A DNA stretch of 64,000 nucleotides from NCBI GenBank assembly GCA_012515055.1, contig JAAYZA010000124.1:1-64000 (forward strand). Reading direction: 5' to 3'. The translations under genes and the position numbers were made by a program. Positions 19,765 through 30,204 of the stretch are shown here, piece by piece. Every line of letters begins with the position of its first letter. The first letter of the stretch is position 1. The DNA is from Syntrophomonadaceae bacterium (GTDB lineage: Bacteria; Bacillota; Syntrophomonadia; Syntrophomonadales; Syntrophomonadaceae). The notes beneath the pieces were generated by a model. The model saw only the letters and a program-made list of their open reading frames with translations, was not told the origin of the DNA and did not search any database.

Positions 19765-21205
19765 ATTAATTTTTGAAAAAGATGTTGTCGGCGCCAATTC
19801 CTTTCAACTCCCGCCTTTTGACGGAGCCGGGGATGACAGCACAGAAAATATACCGGGACATCTTCTGCGGGCCAGCCTGCCAGATATCCCCTCAGTAAGT
19901 GAAATCGAACTGATCAGGCATTTCACGGCATTATCCTATCAGGCTTATGGGGTTGACAATGGGTTTTACCCGCTGGGTTCCTGCACCATGAAATATAATC
20001 CCAAGATCAATGAATGGGCCGCCCGGCTGCCGGGTCTGACTCAAATTCATCCCTATCAGGACCCGAAAACCGTACAGGGAGCTTTACAGCTGCTTTATGA
20101 TATGGCTAATATGCTAAGCGAAATCACCGGCATGGATCATTTCACCCTGCAGCCTGCAGCGGGGGCCCATGGCGAAATGACAGGTGTGATGATGATCAAA
20201 GCCTATCATAATAAAAGAGGGGATAATAAACGGACCAGAATGATGGTGCCGGATTCCGCCCATGGAACCAACCCGGCTACTGCCAATATGGTGGGTTATG
20301 AAGTGATGGAGATCAAATCCAATGACCGGGGCCTGGTGGATCTTAATGATTTAAAAGCTAAAATGTCTGATGAAGTGGCTGGATTGATGCTGACCAATCC
20401 CAATACACTGGGATTGTTTGAAGAAGATATCCGGGAAATCGCTGCCATTGTTCATGAAGGCGGAGGTTTGCTATATTATGATGGGGCCAATCTTAATGCC
20501 ATCATGGGCATCTGCCGTCCGGGTGATATGGGTTTTGATGTGGTCCATCTTAATTTGCACAAAACTTTTTCCGCCCCCCACGGCGGCGGCGGACCGGGCT
20601 CAGGACCGGTAGGTGTCAAAGATTTTTTAGCAGAATATTTGCCCCGCCCGGTGATCATCAAGGAAGGTGACCATTATGATTTTGATTATGACCGCCCGGG
20701 ATCCATCGGCCGGGTAAAGAATTTCTATGGTAATTTTGGAGTCATAGTGAAAGCCTATACTTATATAATGGCACTGGGACATGAAGGAATAAGGGATGCC
20801 TGTCAGCAGGCGGTGCTCAATGCCAATTATCTGCGTCATCACCTGCAGGATGATTACCATATTCCCTTTAATCGTTTATGCAAGCATGAGTTTGTTATGA
20901 GTGCACGCCAGCAAATGGAAACCAGCCATGTATCTACCCTGGATATTGCCAAGAGACTGATGGATCATGGCTACCACCCCCCCACCGTTTATTTTCCCCT
21001 CATCGTTAAAGAAGCGATGATGATCGAACCTGCCGAAACTGAAAGCCGGGAACGATTGGACGGTTTTATCGCGGCCCTGGAACTAATTGCCCGGGAAGCT
21101 CAGGAGGATCCCCAAAAACTGAGGGATGCCCCCCATACGACAGTGATCGGACGAGTCGATGAAGTAAAAGCAGCCCGCAGTCCGGTGGTAAAATGGGAGG
21201 GATAA
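19757..21205 (+). CDS. gcvPB: Glycine dehydrogenase (decarboxylating) subunit 2
   Basis: '[22 protein letters not shown]', PLP region '[23 protein letters not shown]'. Confidence 0.96.
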   Translation: MTELIFEKDVVGANSFQLPPFDGAGDDSTENIPGHLLRASLPDIPSVSEIELIRHFTALSYQAYGVDNGFYPLGSCTMKYNPKINEWAARLPGLTQIHPYQDPKTVQGALQLLYDMANMLSEITGMDHFTLQPAAGAHGEMTGVMMIKAYHNKRGDNKRTRMMVPDSAHGTNPATANMVGYEVMEIKSNDRGLVDLNDLKAKMSDEVAGLMLTNPNTLGLFEEDIREIAAIVHEGGGLLYYDGANLNAIMGICRPGDMGFDVVHLNLHKTFSAPHGGGGPGSGPVGVKDFLAEYLPRPVIIKEGDHYDFDYDRPGSIGRVKNFYGNFGVIVKAYTYIMALGHEGIRDACQQAVLNANYLRHHLQDDYHIPFNRLCKHEFVMSARQQMETSHVSTLDIAKRLMDHGYHPPTVYFPLIVKEAMMIEPAETESRERLDGFIAALELIAREAQEDPQKLRDAPHTTVIGRVDEVKAARSPVVKWEG

Positions 21206-21207
21206 TA

Positions 21208-22605
21208 GTGAAAGATCTGGTGGTTATAGGCGGGGGTCCGGGGGGTTATGCAGCAGCTATCCGGGCTTGCCAGCTGGGGATGAAGGTGGCTTTGATCGAA
21301 AGGGATGCACTGGGTGGCACCTGTTTGAACCGTGGTTGTATCCCCACTAAAGCCTACCATTATAATGCCCGAATCCTATATGATCTGCACAAAGCTGCGG
21401 GTCTGGGCATTGAAGTTGAAAATGCCCGTCTGGATATGCAGCGGACCAAAGACAGAAAGGATAATATCGTCAGGGGCCTGGTGGATTCCATCCAAAAATT
21501 GCTGGAACAAAACCAGGCCGAGGTCATAAAGGGGACCGCCAGGATAATTGACCCGCAAATAGTTGAGGTGGAAGAACAAAGGATAAAAACCAGGAACATT
21601 TTGATTGCGTCCGGATCAAGACCGGCGGATTTATCCATAGAAGGAGCTGATCTGCCGGGGGTAATGAACAGTGATGAGATTCTGGAACTGACGGCAGTCC
21701 CGCCCCGACTGGCTATAATAGGCGGGGGTGTAATCGGCCTGGAATTTGCATCGATATTCAACCAGTTTGGCAGTGCAGTGACAGTCATCGAAAAAGAAGC
21801 ACGCCTGCTTAATGCAATGGATGAGGAGATCTCCCGGCGGATGCTGGTTTATCTGAAAAAAACCGGTATCAGTATTTTTACCGGGACCCAGGTTCAGCAA
21901 ATCACGGCAGTTGATGCGGGGCTGAATTTGGTTGTCCGGGGGAAAAAAGAAGCCTCTGTAATCGAGGCCGATGTGGTACTGCTGGCAGCAGGCCGTGAGC
22001 CGGTTACCGATAATCTGGGATTAGCAGATATGGGGATTGAATTGGACCCCGGGGGTTTTATAAAAACCGACGGGAATTTTAAGACCAATAGGGCAGGAAT
22101 TTATGCCATCGGTGATGTGATCGGCAGCATGATGCTGGCCCATGTAGCTTCGGAAGAAGGAATTGCCGCTGTTGAGCATATGGCAGGAAAAGACAGAACC
22201 GTTGCCTATGCCAGTGTCCCCCAATGCATATTTACTCTGCCGGAAGCAGCCTCAGTGGGCATGAGTGAGGAAGAAGCCCGGAGGCAGGGACTCGAATATA
22301 AAGCGGGAAAATACCTCATGGCTGCCAACAGCAAAGCGATGACCATGGGAGAAACTGATGGAATGGTAAAAATACTTGCCGATCAGGAGGAAAGGATCAT
22401 TGGTGTTCATATCATTGGGCCCCATGCCAGTGATTTGATCCTGGAAGGGACCATCATGGTAAAAAACCAGATGCAGATAAAAGACCTTCTGGGCACCATC
22501 CATCCCCACCCCACTCTGGGGGAAGCGTTGATGGAAGCTCTCCATGACATCAGGGGCGAAGCCATCCATCTGCTGCCTAAAAGGGGAAATAGAATCATTA
22601 AATAA
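21208..22605 (+). CDS. lpdA: Dihydrolipoyl dehydrogenase
   Basis: VVIGGGPGGYAAAIRACQLG; redox site GGTCLNRGCIPTKA; C-terminal HPHPTLGEAL. Confidence 0.95.
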   Translation: MKDLVVIGGGPGGYAAAIRACQLGMKVALIERDALGGTCLNRGCIPTKAYHYNARILYDLHKAAGLGIEVENARLDMQRTKDRKDNIVRGLVDSIQKLLEQNQAEVIKGTARIIDPQIVEVEEQRIKTRNILIASGSRPADLSIEGADLPGVMNSDEILELTAVPPRLAIIGGGVIGLEFASIFNQFGSAVTVIEKEARLLNAMDEEISRRMLVYLKKTGISIFTGTQVQQITAVDAGLNLVVRGKKEASVIEADVVLLAAGREPVTDNLGLADMGIELDPGGFIKTDGNFKTNRAGIYAIGDVIGSMMLAHVASEEGIAAVEHMAGKDRTVAYASVPQCIFTLPEAASVGMSEEEARRQGLEYKAGKYLMAANSKAMTMGETDGMVKILADQEERIIGVHIIGPHASDLILEGTIMVKNQMQIKDLLGTIHPHPTLGEALMEALHDIRGEAIHLLPKRGNRIIK

Positions 22606-22619
22606 TGGGGAATGGAATA

Positions 22620-23606
22620 ATGCTGGAAATCATAAATCTTAACACCGACCCCTTTTACAATCTGGCCCTGGAAGAATATTGCCTGGATCATTTCCTCCAG
22701 CAGGACATTTTGATACTCTGGCAAAATACACCGGCAGTAATTATTGGCAGAAATCAAAACACCCGGGAGGAAATAAACAGCTCCTATGTAAAAGAAAAAG
22801 ATATCAAGGTTGCCCGCAGGTTGTCAGGGGGAGGAGCAGTCTATCACGACAGGGGCAATTTGAATTTCACCTTCATCATCAATGAAGGTCCCGGTGCCAA
22901 AGGATTTGAGTTCACTCGTTTCACCCGCCCGGTGATCACGGCCCTGGCTCAGCTGGGGGTGCAGGCCGAAGATAATGGCAGGAATGATATCACCATCGCC
23001 GGTAAGAAGTTTTCCGGCAATGCCCAGTACCGCAGAAAAAACCGGCTGCTTCACCATGGTACACTTCTTTTTGCTTCGGATCTTAAACAAATGGTTCAGG
23101 CCCTGAATGCCCCACCCGAAAAAATACTATCCAAAGGGGTCAAATCGATCCGCAGCCGGGTGACCAATATTGCCGAACACCTCCCAGCACCGATTGATAT
23201 CATGACTTTTAAGCAGATCCTTACCGCCACAATATTTTCCGGTCGGCAGCAGGAGCAGTATAGTTTAAGCGAGACTGAAGTCCAGGCAGTTAAACAATTG
23301 CAGCAGGAAAAGTATGAGACCTGGGAATTTGTTTACGGATCTTCGCCGCCCTTTAATATTGAAAAAAAGGCCCGCTTTGATTGGGGCAGTATAAAAATAC
23401 AATTAAATATAAAAAACGGCCGGATAAAAACTGCTGCGATATACGGAGATTTCTTTGCCGATCAGGATGTGGAAGAACTAGCCCGAAAAATGGAGGGGCT
23501 TAAATATGAGGAAAGCTCGCTTAAAACATTTCTGGACAAGATGGATATTGCTGATTATTTACCCGCTGCGACCAAAGGGGATTTTCTCCGCCTGCTTATC
23601 GATTAG
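22620..23606 (+). CDS. lplA: Lipoate-protein ligase
   Basis: 'RRLSGGGAVYHDRGNLNFTFI', 'NDITIAGKKFSGNAQYRRKNRLLHHGTLLF'. Confidence 0.92.
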   Translation: MLEIINLNTDPFYNLALEEYCLDHFLQQDILILWQNTPAVIIGRNQNTREEINSSYVKEKDIKVARRLSGGGAVYHDRGNLNFTFIINEGPGAKGFEFTRFTRPVITALAQLGVQAEDNGRNDITIAGKKFSGNAQYRRKNRLLHHGTLLFASDLKQMVQALNAPPEKILSKGVKSIRSRVTNIAEHLPAPIDIMTFKQILTATIFSGRQQEQYSLSETEVQAVKQLQQEKYETWEFVYGSSPPFNIEKKARFDWGSIKIQLNIKNGRIKTAAIYGDFFADQDVEELARKMEGLKYEESSLKTFLDKMDIADYLPAATKGDFLRLLID

Positions 23607-23934
23607 ACCTGGCCGGGCTCCGGTTTGATTTGTTTCCTGTGATTGACCGGCAATGATTTTTCGGCGGTTCATCCCAGGCAATGGGCGCGAAAACAAAGGC
23701 CGGGGCGGGGGGCTTCTTCAGGGTATACTTCCTTGTATCAGCAACTTTTAATGTGGGCAGTTTTTATTATTTCCTACCGGAGTCAGCGGGGCAAAAAACC
23801 ATAATCCCCAAATTTCTGAAAGGATTTATGATGGGATTATAGACAACATATGAGTTAATATTCTTGATAAAAACCTCAATATGATGTATATTTATCGGGG
23901 ACTTTCCATATTTGTTCCTAATAATTGAAAAAGG

Positions 23935-25119
23935 GTGTTGTTAATGGGTAAGTTACCGGATTACATTGGGGTTTCAGCCTTTGGGATAAAAATGGGGGTC
24001 ATCGTACCCGGCTGTGATGTTGTAAGCATGGTATACGATGCCTTGTATAAATGTAACCAGGATGGCTTGCTTGACAATGGTGACACGGTATGCGTCACGG
24101 AATCTATAGTAGCCCGGGCGCAAAACAATTATATTACCGCCCAGGATATATCCAGAGAAGTAACGGAAAAGCTTAAAATAAATCCCCACAGCAGCGTCGG
24201 GATTGTTTTCCCCATCCTTAGCCGCAATCGTTTTGCCATGGTTTTAAAAGGCATAGCCGGCAGTGTTCCGGAAGGTAAAATAGTTATCCAATTATCCCAC
24301 CCGGCCGATGAAGTGGGCAACCAGGTCATGCATTATGATTTTGCGGAATCGATAGGTAAATGTTCCTCAGATGTTATTACACTGGATGACATTGGTCCCG
24401 ATAGATTCAAGCATCCCATCACCAAGGTGGATTATGTGCAGTTATACAGTGAGATCGTCACCGAACAGGGCAGTGAAGTGGAGATCCTTTTCAGCAATGA
24501 TCCGACCAAAATAACGGAGTATGATTTAGACGGCATAATCGTGGCTAATATTCATCAGCGGGAAAGGACCTGCCGCAAACTGATGGAAGCGGGACAGAAC
24601 TGCATTACATTACAGCATATTTGCAATAGTGGTGAGGCCTGGTCGGAATGGGGTGTTCTGGGCAGCAATATGTCCTCGGGGGATAAACTGAAGCTGGCCC
24701 CCAGAAATGCCGATCAGGTGGCAGAAGAACTCCAGATTAGAGTTAAAGAGACCCTGGATGTCGACATAGAGGTTATTATTTACGGTGATGGTGCCTATCG
24801 GGATCCATCCACCGGCATTTATGAACTGGCGGACCCCCAGCCGGCTCTGGGCATGACCAGGGGATTGGCGGGAAAATACCGGCAGGGATTAAAATATAAA
24901 TATATGGTTGATGTGATGTATGACAACGGTGTGGAAATAGCTGAAATTGAAAGTTCCATCGAAGCCAAAAAGGATGAGAGTTTCGCCGTTGATTGCCTGG
25001 AAACCGAAGGAACCACCCCGCGCAAAGCTGAGGATTTGATGGCCAGTCTGGCTGATCTGGTAAGCGGCTCGGCGGATGCCGGCACACCATTGGTTTTAGT
25101 CAAAGGCTTTTTGGCCTAG
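23935..25119 (+). CDS. F420-0:gamma-glutamyl ligase (CofE)-like protein
   Basis: 394 aa; 'DGLLDNGDTVCVTESIVARAQNNY' and 'YGDGAYRDPSTGIYELADPQPA' resemble CofE-family motifs. Confidence 0.65.
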   Translation: MLLMGKLPDYIGVSAFGIKMGVIVPGCDVVSMVYDALYKCNQDGLLDNGDTVCVTESIVARAQNNYITAQDISREVTEKLKINPHSSVGIVFPILSRNRFAMVLKGIAGSVPEGKIVIQLSHPADEVGNQVMHYDFAESIGKCSSDVITLDDIGPDRFKHPITKVDYVQLYSEIVTEQGSEVEILFSNDPTKITEYDLDGIIVANIHQRERTCRKLMEAGQNCITLQHICNSGEAWSEWGVLGSNMSSGDKLKLAPRNADQVAEELQIRVKETLDVDIEVIIYGDGAYRDPSTGIYELADPQPALGMTRGLAGKYRQGLKYKYMVDVMYDNGVEIAEIESSIEAKKDESFAVDCLETEGTTPRKAEDLMASLADLVSGSADAGTPLVLVKGFLA

Positions 25120-25146
25120 GTATTTAGCGACACAATAATTAAAAGG

Positions 25147-25175
25147 GGAGAGCTGACCGCTCTCCTTTATTTTTG
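25147..25175 (+). terminator. Rho-independent terminator
   Basis: GGAGAGC TGACC GCTCTCC then T-rich tract. Confidence 0.8.
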
Positions 25176-25181
25176 GGCATA

Positions 25182-25211
25182 AAAATAAGGGGTCAATTGA
25201 CCCCTTATTTT
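25182..25211. terminator. Bidirectional terminator: 30-bp perfect palindrome between convergent genes
   Basis: AAAATAAGGGGTCAA/TTGACCCCTTATTTT. Confidence 0.8.
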
Positions 25212-25220
25212 ATATCGTTA

Positions 25221-26504
25221 TTATTTCACTCTCTGCCAGATAGCAGCTGCACCATGACCGTGTCCGATACACATGGATTCCATGATGTATTCTACATCGG
25301 GATAGGCTTCGAACAACAGGGTGATGTCAGCAGCAATTCTTGCACCGGTACATGCCAGGGGATGGCCGATGGAAATTCCGGAACCCCAGACATTGGATCT
25401 GTCAGCAGGCAGGTTTAATTCTCTGCGTACATATACGGATTGGGAAGCGAAAGCTTCGTTGATTTCCCACAGTCCGATTTGATCCTGAGTCATTCCAGCT
25501 CTCTTCAGTACTTTAGGAATTGCCAGTGCCGGTCCAATTCCCATGATGTCAGGTTCCAGGCCGATTACAGCCCAGCTGACCAGTTTCATTTTGGGTTTTA
25601 AACCAAGAGCTTTGGCACCTTCAGCGGTAGCAACGATGACACCGGCAGCGGCGTCATTGATCTGACTGGAGTTACCGGCAGTTACAGTTGCCAGTTCGTC
25701 CTGCATGAAAACAGGAGCCATGGCACCAAGGGTTTCCATGGTGGTTTCACGGCGCAGGCCCTGGTCTACAGCCACAACTACTTCGACCATTTCTTCGCCT
25801 TTTTCGGCGGCAGCTTTGGCCAGATGATCGGTTGCAGTGTAAAGTGATGCCATATTATGCGGGTTGGGATTGTTTTTGGCAACGCTCTTGGCCGGAACCT
25901 TCACAGTGATGGGGATGATGTTTTTGCCGGCAGCATTGATGTCCTGGGCAGCAGCACATTTCATGTGTGATTCCATGGCAAATTCGTCCTGTTCTTCCCG
26001 GGAAATATTAAAGCGGCGTGCTACGATCTCAGCGGTATAGCCCATGTTAATGGCCATCATGTTCATGAAATTGCCCAGATCAGGATGAACATCAGCGCCA
26101 GCACCCATGGGGATATGGCTCATGTGCTGCACACCGCCGGCAATCTGAACATCTCCGCCCATGCCAGTCATCATGGTGTTCATGGCAAAAACGATGGAGT
26201 TCAAGCCGGAGGCGCAGAAGCGGTCAACGGTACATCCGGGAACATCATAGGAACCATCGGATAAAATCCAGGACAGACGCCCCATATTAAGTCCCTGTTC
26301 CATGAAAGCATTGGCAGTTGCTGCCCAGACAACGTCATCAATAATTTCTGCCTGTTTGGCCTTGTCTTCCAGGCCCGCTCTTTTTCTCAGCTCTCTGAAA
26401 ACAATTGCTGTTAATTCATCAGCACGAACATTGGTAAACCAGGATTGTTTCCCTGCGCGAGCAACAGCTGTCCTCGCGGCTTCTACTACGTATACTTCCT
26501 TCAT
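25221..26504 (-). CDS. Acetyl-CoA acetyltransferase (thiolase)
   Basis: DRFCASGLNSI active-site Cys; NEAFASQS; ...GHGHGAAAIW C-terminus. Confidence 0.9.
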   Translation of the reverse strand: MKEVYVVEAARTAVARAGKQSWFTNVRADELTAIVFRELRKRAGLEDKAKQAEIIDDVVWAATANAFMEQGLNMGRLSWILSDGSYDVPGCTVDRFCASGLNSIVFAMNTMMTGMGGDVQIAGGVQHMSHIPMGAGADVHPDLGNFMNMMAINMGYTAEIVARRFNISREEQDEFAMESHMKCAAAQDINAAGKNIIPITVKVPAKSVAKNNPNPHNMASLYTATDHLAKAAAEKGEEMVEVVVAVDQGLRRETTMETLGAMAPVFMQDELATVTAGNSSQINDAAAGVIVATAEGAKALGLKPKMKLVSWAVIGLEPDIMGIGPALAIPKVLKRAGMTQDQIGLWEINEAFASQSVYVRRELNLPADRSNVWGSGISIGHPLACTGARIAADITLLFEAYPDVEYIMESMCIGHGHGAAAIWQRVK

Positions 26505-26766
26505 ACTATGGATTCCCCCTTAATTTTTTATCGTCCTGCACTGAGGCTTTAAAAAAAGCCTGACCACTCAATGAATCTATTCTATATAATTGGCAATATT
26601 CCTCCTTCCATTCATCAAATTTATAAAGATTAATTATTCAATTAAATTAGCCGTGCTATTAGCAGAAATAATAACCGCTCATAACTGCCGGTAAAGAGTA
26701 TTTAATATTGTAAAAGCAAATATGTTATAATCAATTAAATCAATACTGACCGGGGAGGTTTAACAG

Positions 26767-26871
26767 TTGGAAGCATTGAAAAAACAGGTGAAAAGTGAAA
26801 CAATCAGGACCCTGATCTGGATGCTGATCGCTTTTGGTGCAGCCATCGGCGTATACTATTTAGTCTGGTAG
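26767..26871 (+). CDS. 34-aa predicted single-pass membrane miniprotein
   Basis: TTG start after ggggagg SD: MEALKKQVKSETIRTLIWMLIAFGAAIGVYYLVW*; not in the supplied ORF track (too short). Confidence 0.45.
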   Translation: MEALKKQVKSETIRTLIWMLIAFGAAIGVYYLVW

Positions 26872-26897
26872 GAAAACTATATAAATAAAAATACTAT

Positions 26898-26925
26898 TTG
26901 ACAAACCTGAAATAGCCATTATAAT
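26898..26925 (+). promoter_or_regulatory. Sigma-A promoter of the CsoR-trxA unit
   Basis: TTGACA (26898-26903), 16 nt, TATAAT (26920-26925). Confidence 0.75.
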
Positions 26926-26956
26926 TTAATTAATAGTACCCAAGGGGGGTATTCGA

Positions 26957-27235
26957 ATGGAGTTCACTCAGACTCAGGATGAATCACGCCAGGCCATATT
27001 ACGACGCCTGCGAAGGATTGAAGGGCAGGTAAGAGGTTTACAAAGGATGCTGGAAGAGCAAAAGGACTGCCAGGATGTTTTGATCCAGGTAGCGGCAGTG
27101 AAGTCTGCTATTGCTCAGGTAGGCTTGCTAGTATTTGAAAACCATGCCCAGCAATGCATTGCCAAAGCAGTCGAGGAAAATTCTGACAATACTATCCATG
27201 AAATCGTGGAAATGATGGGGAAATTAATTAAATAA
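26957..27235 (+). CDS. Metal-sensitive CsoR/FrmR-family transcriptional repressor
   Basis: 'RLRRIEGQVRGLQRMLEEQKDCQDVLIQVAAVKSAIAQVG...ENHAQQC': Cys...His-x3-Cys pattern. Confidence 0.9.
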   Translation: MEFTQTQDESRQAILRRLRRIEGQVRGLQRMLEEQKDCQDVLIQVAAVKSAIAQVGLLVFENHAQQCIAKAVEENSDNTIHEIVEMMGKLIK

Positions 27236-27251
27236 CAAGGAGGAGAAATCC

Positions 27252-27572
27252 ATGGCAGTTAAAAATTTGACCGGGGATAATTTTGAACAGGAAGTTATAC
27301 AGGAAGCATTGCCTGTATTGGTAGATTTTTGGGCCCCCTGGTGTGGTCCCTGTAAAATGGTGGGACCTATTGTGGAGACCCTGGCAGCAGAAAATGAAGG
27401 CAAACTGGTCGTAGCCAAAGTAAATGTCGATGAAAATAAGAGCCTGGCTGTCCAATATGGCATCAGGGGTATTCCCACACTGGTTTTTTTCAAGGATGGC
27501 GCCGAAGTAAAAAGAGTTGTTGGAGCCCAGAACAAGAGTCAGCTGCAAACCGCTATCAACCAGATTTTATAA
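27252..27572 (+). CDS. trxA: Thioredoxin
   Basis: VDFWAPWCGPCKMVGP; GIRGIPTLVFFKDG. Confidence 0.95.
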   Translation: MAVKNLTGDNFEQEVIQEALPVLVDFWAPWCGPCKMVGPIVETLAAENEGKLVVAKVNVDENKSLAVQYGIRGIPTLVFFKDGAEVKRVVGAQNKSQLQTAINQIL

Positions 27573-27591
27573 AGTTTAAAAAAATTATCGG

Positions 27592-27622
27592 ACCATCTTC
27601 GTTTAACGGGGATGGTTTTTTC
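27592..27622 (+). terminator. Rho-independent terminator
   Basis: ACCATC...GATGGT + T run. Confidence 0.7.
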
Positions 27623-27628
27623 TTTGCA

Positions 27629-28978
27629 TCATCGGGGGTTCAGATTTTGTAAAAAGGCCTGAATGATTTTCTCGTAGCCTTCATCCCCCGCAGTATAGAA
27701 TTCTGCATCGACCAAATGGTCAGGCAGATACTGCTGGGGAACATATCCGCCAAAAGCAGGGGGGTATTTATAACCGCTGCCCTTGCCCAGCCTTTTTACT
27801 CCGGAGTGGGAACTGTCAGCCAGATGGGGGGGCACAGTCAAATCACTGCTATTTCTAACAGCAGCGACAGCCCGGTCGATGGCGGTTTTACTGCTGTTGC
27901 TTTTAGGGGCCGTGGCCAGATAAATGGTGGCTTCGGCCAGGGGGATACGGCCTTCAGGCAAACCAACGAATTGCAGGGAAGAAGCGGCGGCATTGGCTAC
28001 CAACAGGGCATGGGGATCAGCCAGTCCAATGTCTTCAGCGGCATGGATGATGAGACGGCGGGCGATAAACTTGGGATCTTCGCCCCCCTCCAGCATCACA
28101 GCCAACCAGAATAAAGACGCCTGGGGGTCTGAGCCCCGGATACTTTTGATAAAAGCTGAAATCGTATCATAGTGGTAATCACCGCTGCGGTCATATTTGA
28201 CCAGGGGGCGGCCCAGGACTTTTTCTAACAGATCAGCTGACAGCAGCAAAGGCTCTTCATCCACCTGGAATGAATTCACCGCCGTGTCGATAATATTTAA
28301 AGCCATGCGGGCATCGCCTTTTACGGCGCTGATGATCATCTTCATCCCCTCAGCAGTGATGTCTACATCCAGCAGGCCCAAACCCTTTTTCTCATCCTTA
28401 AGGGCCCGCTTTACCACTTCCGTAATATTTTCATCACTGAGGCTTTTTAAAATATAAATCTTGATGCGGGACAAAAGGGCATTATTTAATTCGTACAAAG
28501 GGTTTTCCGTGGTAGCGCCGGCAAGAATAAGGGTACCCTCTTCCACAAAAGGCAGCAGGACATCTTGCTGGGATTTGTTGAAACGATGGATCTCATCAAC
28601 GAAAAGGATGGTTTTTTGCCGGTAGAACTTGAGGCGCTGGGCCGCATCCTGGGCAATTTTTCGTATGTCGCCGACCCCGGCGGTGACTGCTGCCAGGGGT
28701 TCGAAATGGGATTTGGTCATAACAGCAATGATGCGGGCAATAGTGGTTTTACCCGTCCCGGGAGGACCATAAAGAACAAAGGAATGCAGATTGTCCAATT
28801 CCAGAGCTTTTCCCAGTGCAGTGTCAGGCCCGATGATATGTTCCTGACCAATAATATCTTCCAATTTGGCCGGGCGCATGCGATAAGCCAGGGGGGCATA
28901 AAAATCTTCAGCCTCGGGGCTGATGTCAAACAGATCCAAAACACAAACCTCCTTGCAGACAGGATTATATCCGGCCAT
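27629..28978 (-). CDS. rarA: Replication-associated recombination protein A (MgsA/RarA AAA+ ATPase)
   Basis: '[21 protein letters not shown]', [13 protein letters not shown], '[23 protein letters not shown]'. Confidence 0.93.
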   Translation of the reverse strand: MAGYNPVCKEVCVLDLFDISPEAEDFYAPLAYRMRPAKLEDIIGQEHIIGPDTALGKALELDNLHSFVLYGPPGTGKTTIARIIAVMTKSHFEPLAAVTAGVGDIRKIAQDAAQRLKFYRQKTILFVDEIHRFNKSQQDVLLPFVEEGTLILAGATTENPLYELNNALLSRIKIYILKSLSDENITEVVKRALKDEKKGLGLLDVDITAEGMKMIISAVKGDARMALNIIDTAVNSFQVDEEPLLLSADLLEKVLGRPLVKYDRSGDYHYDTISAFIKSIRGSDPQASLFWLAVMLEGGEDPKFIARRLIIHAAEDIGLADPHALLVANAAASSLQFVGLPEGRIPLAEATIYLATAPKSNSSKTAIDRAVAAVRNSSDLTVPPHLADSSHSGVKRLGKGSGYKYPPAFGGYVPQQYLPDHLVDAEFYTAGDEGYEKIIQAFLQNLNPR

Positions 28979-29049
28979 AATTTGTCCTCACTTGCACTTG
29001 CCGGGTATAGGTGCTATATATATAAAATCAGATTTAAGGAGATGTGGCA

Positions 29050-30069
29050 ATGAAAGTTGCTGTTTTATTAAGCGGCGGAGTTGATAGTACAGTTGCTGCC
29101 CTGCTTCTTAAGGAGCAAGGTCATGAAGTGTCTGGTCTTACCATGATCAACTGCGATGAAACGGTAGCTTCCAGGGCCCGGGAGGCCGCAGAAAGTATCG
29201 GCATCGAACATCATGTGATAGATCTGCGCCGCCAGTTCGAAGATAGAATCATAAAGTATTTTTGCCAGGCCTACGAAAAAGGGGAAACTCCTAATCCCTG
29301 TGTTGAGTGTAATCGCAGTATAAAATTTGGGACATTGCTAGCCGCCGCCCGGGATCTGGGGGCAGAGAAAATAGCCACCGGTCATTATGCCCGGGTGGAA
29401 TACGACAGCAGGCGCCACCGATATTTGCTGCGCCAGGGGGCGGACCGGCAAAAAGATCAAAGTTATTTTTTATATATATTAAAACAGGACCAATTAGCCC
29501 GCACCATTTTCCCCCTGGGTGATTGGACCAAAAGCAGGGTGAGGAAAAAGGCTGAAGAATTCGGTTTAAAAGTTGCCGGAGAACGGGAGAGCCAGGAAAT
29601 ATGCTTCACCACAGACCATTTGCAGCTGCTGGCTCAGCGGGTTAACTTTATCCCGGGCCAGGTAGTTGACCAGCAGGGGAATATTATCGGAGCCCATAAA
29701 GGCCTGCCCTTTTATACAATTGGACAAAGGAAAGGTCTGGGAATAAGCGGGGGGCGGCCGATTTATGTAATAGGAATGGACGAAGCCCGTAATCAATTGA
29801 TTGTTGATGAAGAAAGACATTTATTCAAACAGGGTCTCTGGGCCGGACAAAATAATTTTATAATGGAGGATGACTGGCCGGAGCAGATGCGGGTTGAAGC
29901 CAGGATACGCTATCGGGCCAGACCGTCCCCGGCGATGATTTACCGACAGGGAGAAATGATCCGGGTGGAGTTTGATCAGCCGCAGCGGGCTATCACAGCC
30001 GGCCAGTCGGTGGTGTATTATCAGGATGATTATGTAGTAGGCGGGGGTATTATTATCAGGGCCATATGA
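29050..30069 (+). CDS. mnmA: tRNA-specific 2-thiouridylase
   Basis: VAVLLSGGVDSTVAALLL, NPCVECNRSIKFG, ATGHYARVE, 'DQSYFLYIL'. Confidence 0.94.
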   Translation: MKVAVLLSGGVDSTVAALLLKEQGHEVSGLTMINCDETVASRAREAAESIGIEHHVIDLRRQFEDRIIKYFCQAYEKGETPNPCVECNRSIKFGTLLAAARDLGAEKIATGHYARVEYDSRRHRYLLRQGADRQKDQSYFLYILKQDQLARTIFPLGDWTKSRVRKKAEEFGLKVAGERESQEICFTTDHLQLLAQRVNFIPGQVVDQQGNIIGAHKGLPFYTIGQRKGLGISGGRPIYVIGMDEARNQLIVDEERHLFKQGLWAGQNNFIMEDDWPEQMRVEARIRYRARPSPAMIYRQGEMIRVEFDQPQRAITAGQSVVYYQDDYVVGGGIIIRAI

Positions 30070-30112
30070 TCATTATTACCCTTTGACAGCAATAAATAAT
30101 ATTAAAAATGGG

Positions 30113-30160
30113 AATACAAAAGTGACGGGTTTAGTTTATCCCTCGGCTTTTGTATTTTTT
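30113..30160 (+). terminator. Rho-independent terminator
   Basis: AATACAAAAG ... CTTTTGTATT + T run. Confidence 0.75.
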
Positions 30161-30204
30161 TATGCCGGTTCAGGAAAAATAATTAATAAGGGAGGTAAAT
30201 AAAA

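Noticed and set aside
25182-25211. 30-bp perfect palindrome as an operator or recombination site
   Set aside because: Located between convergent gene ends with flanking A/T tracts; best explained as a bidirectional terminator.
27228-27548. Minus-strand ORFs (103-106 aa) across trxA
   Set aside because: Antisense to a clear thioredoxin gene; no SD or domain support.
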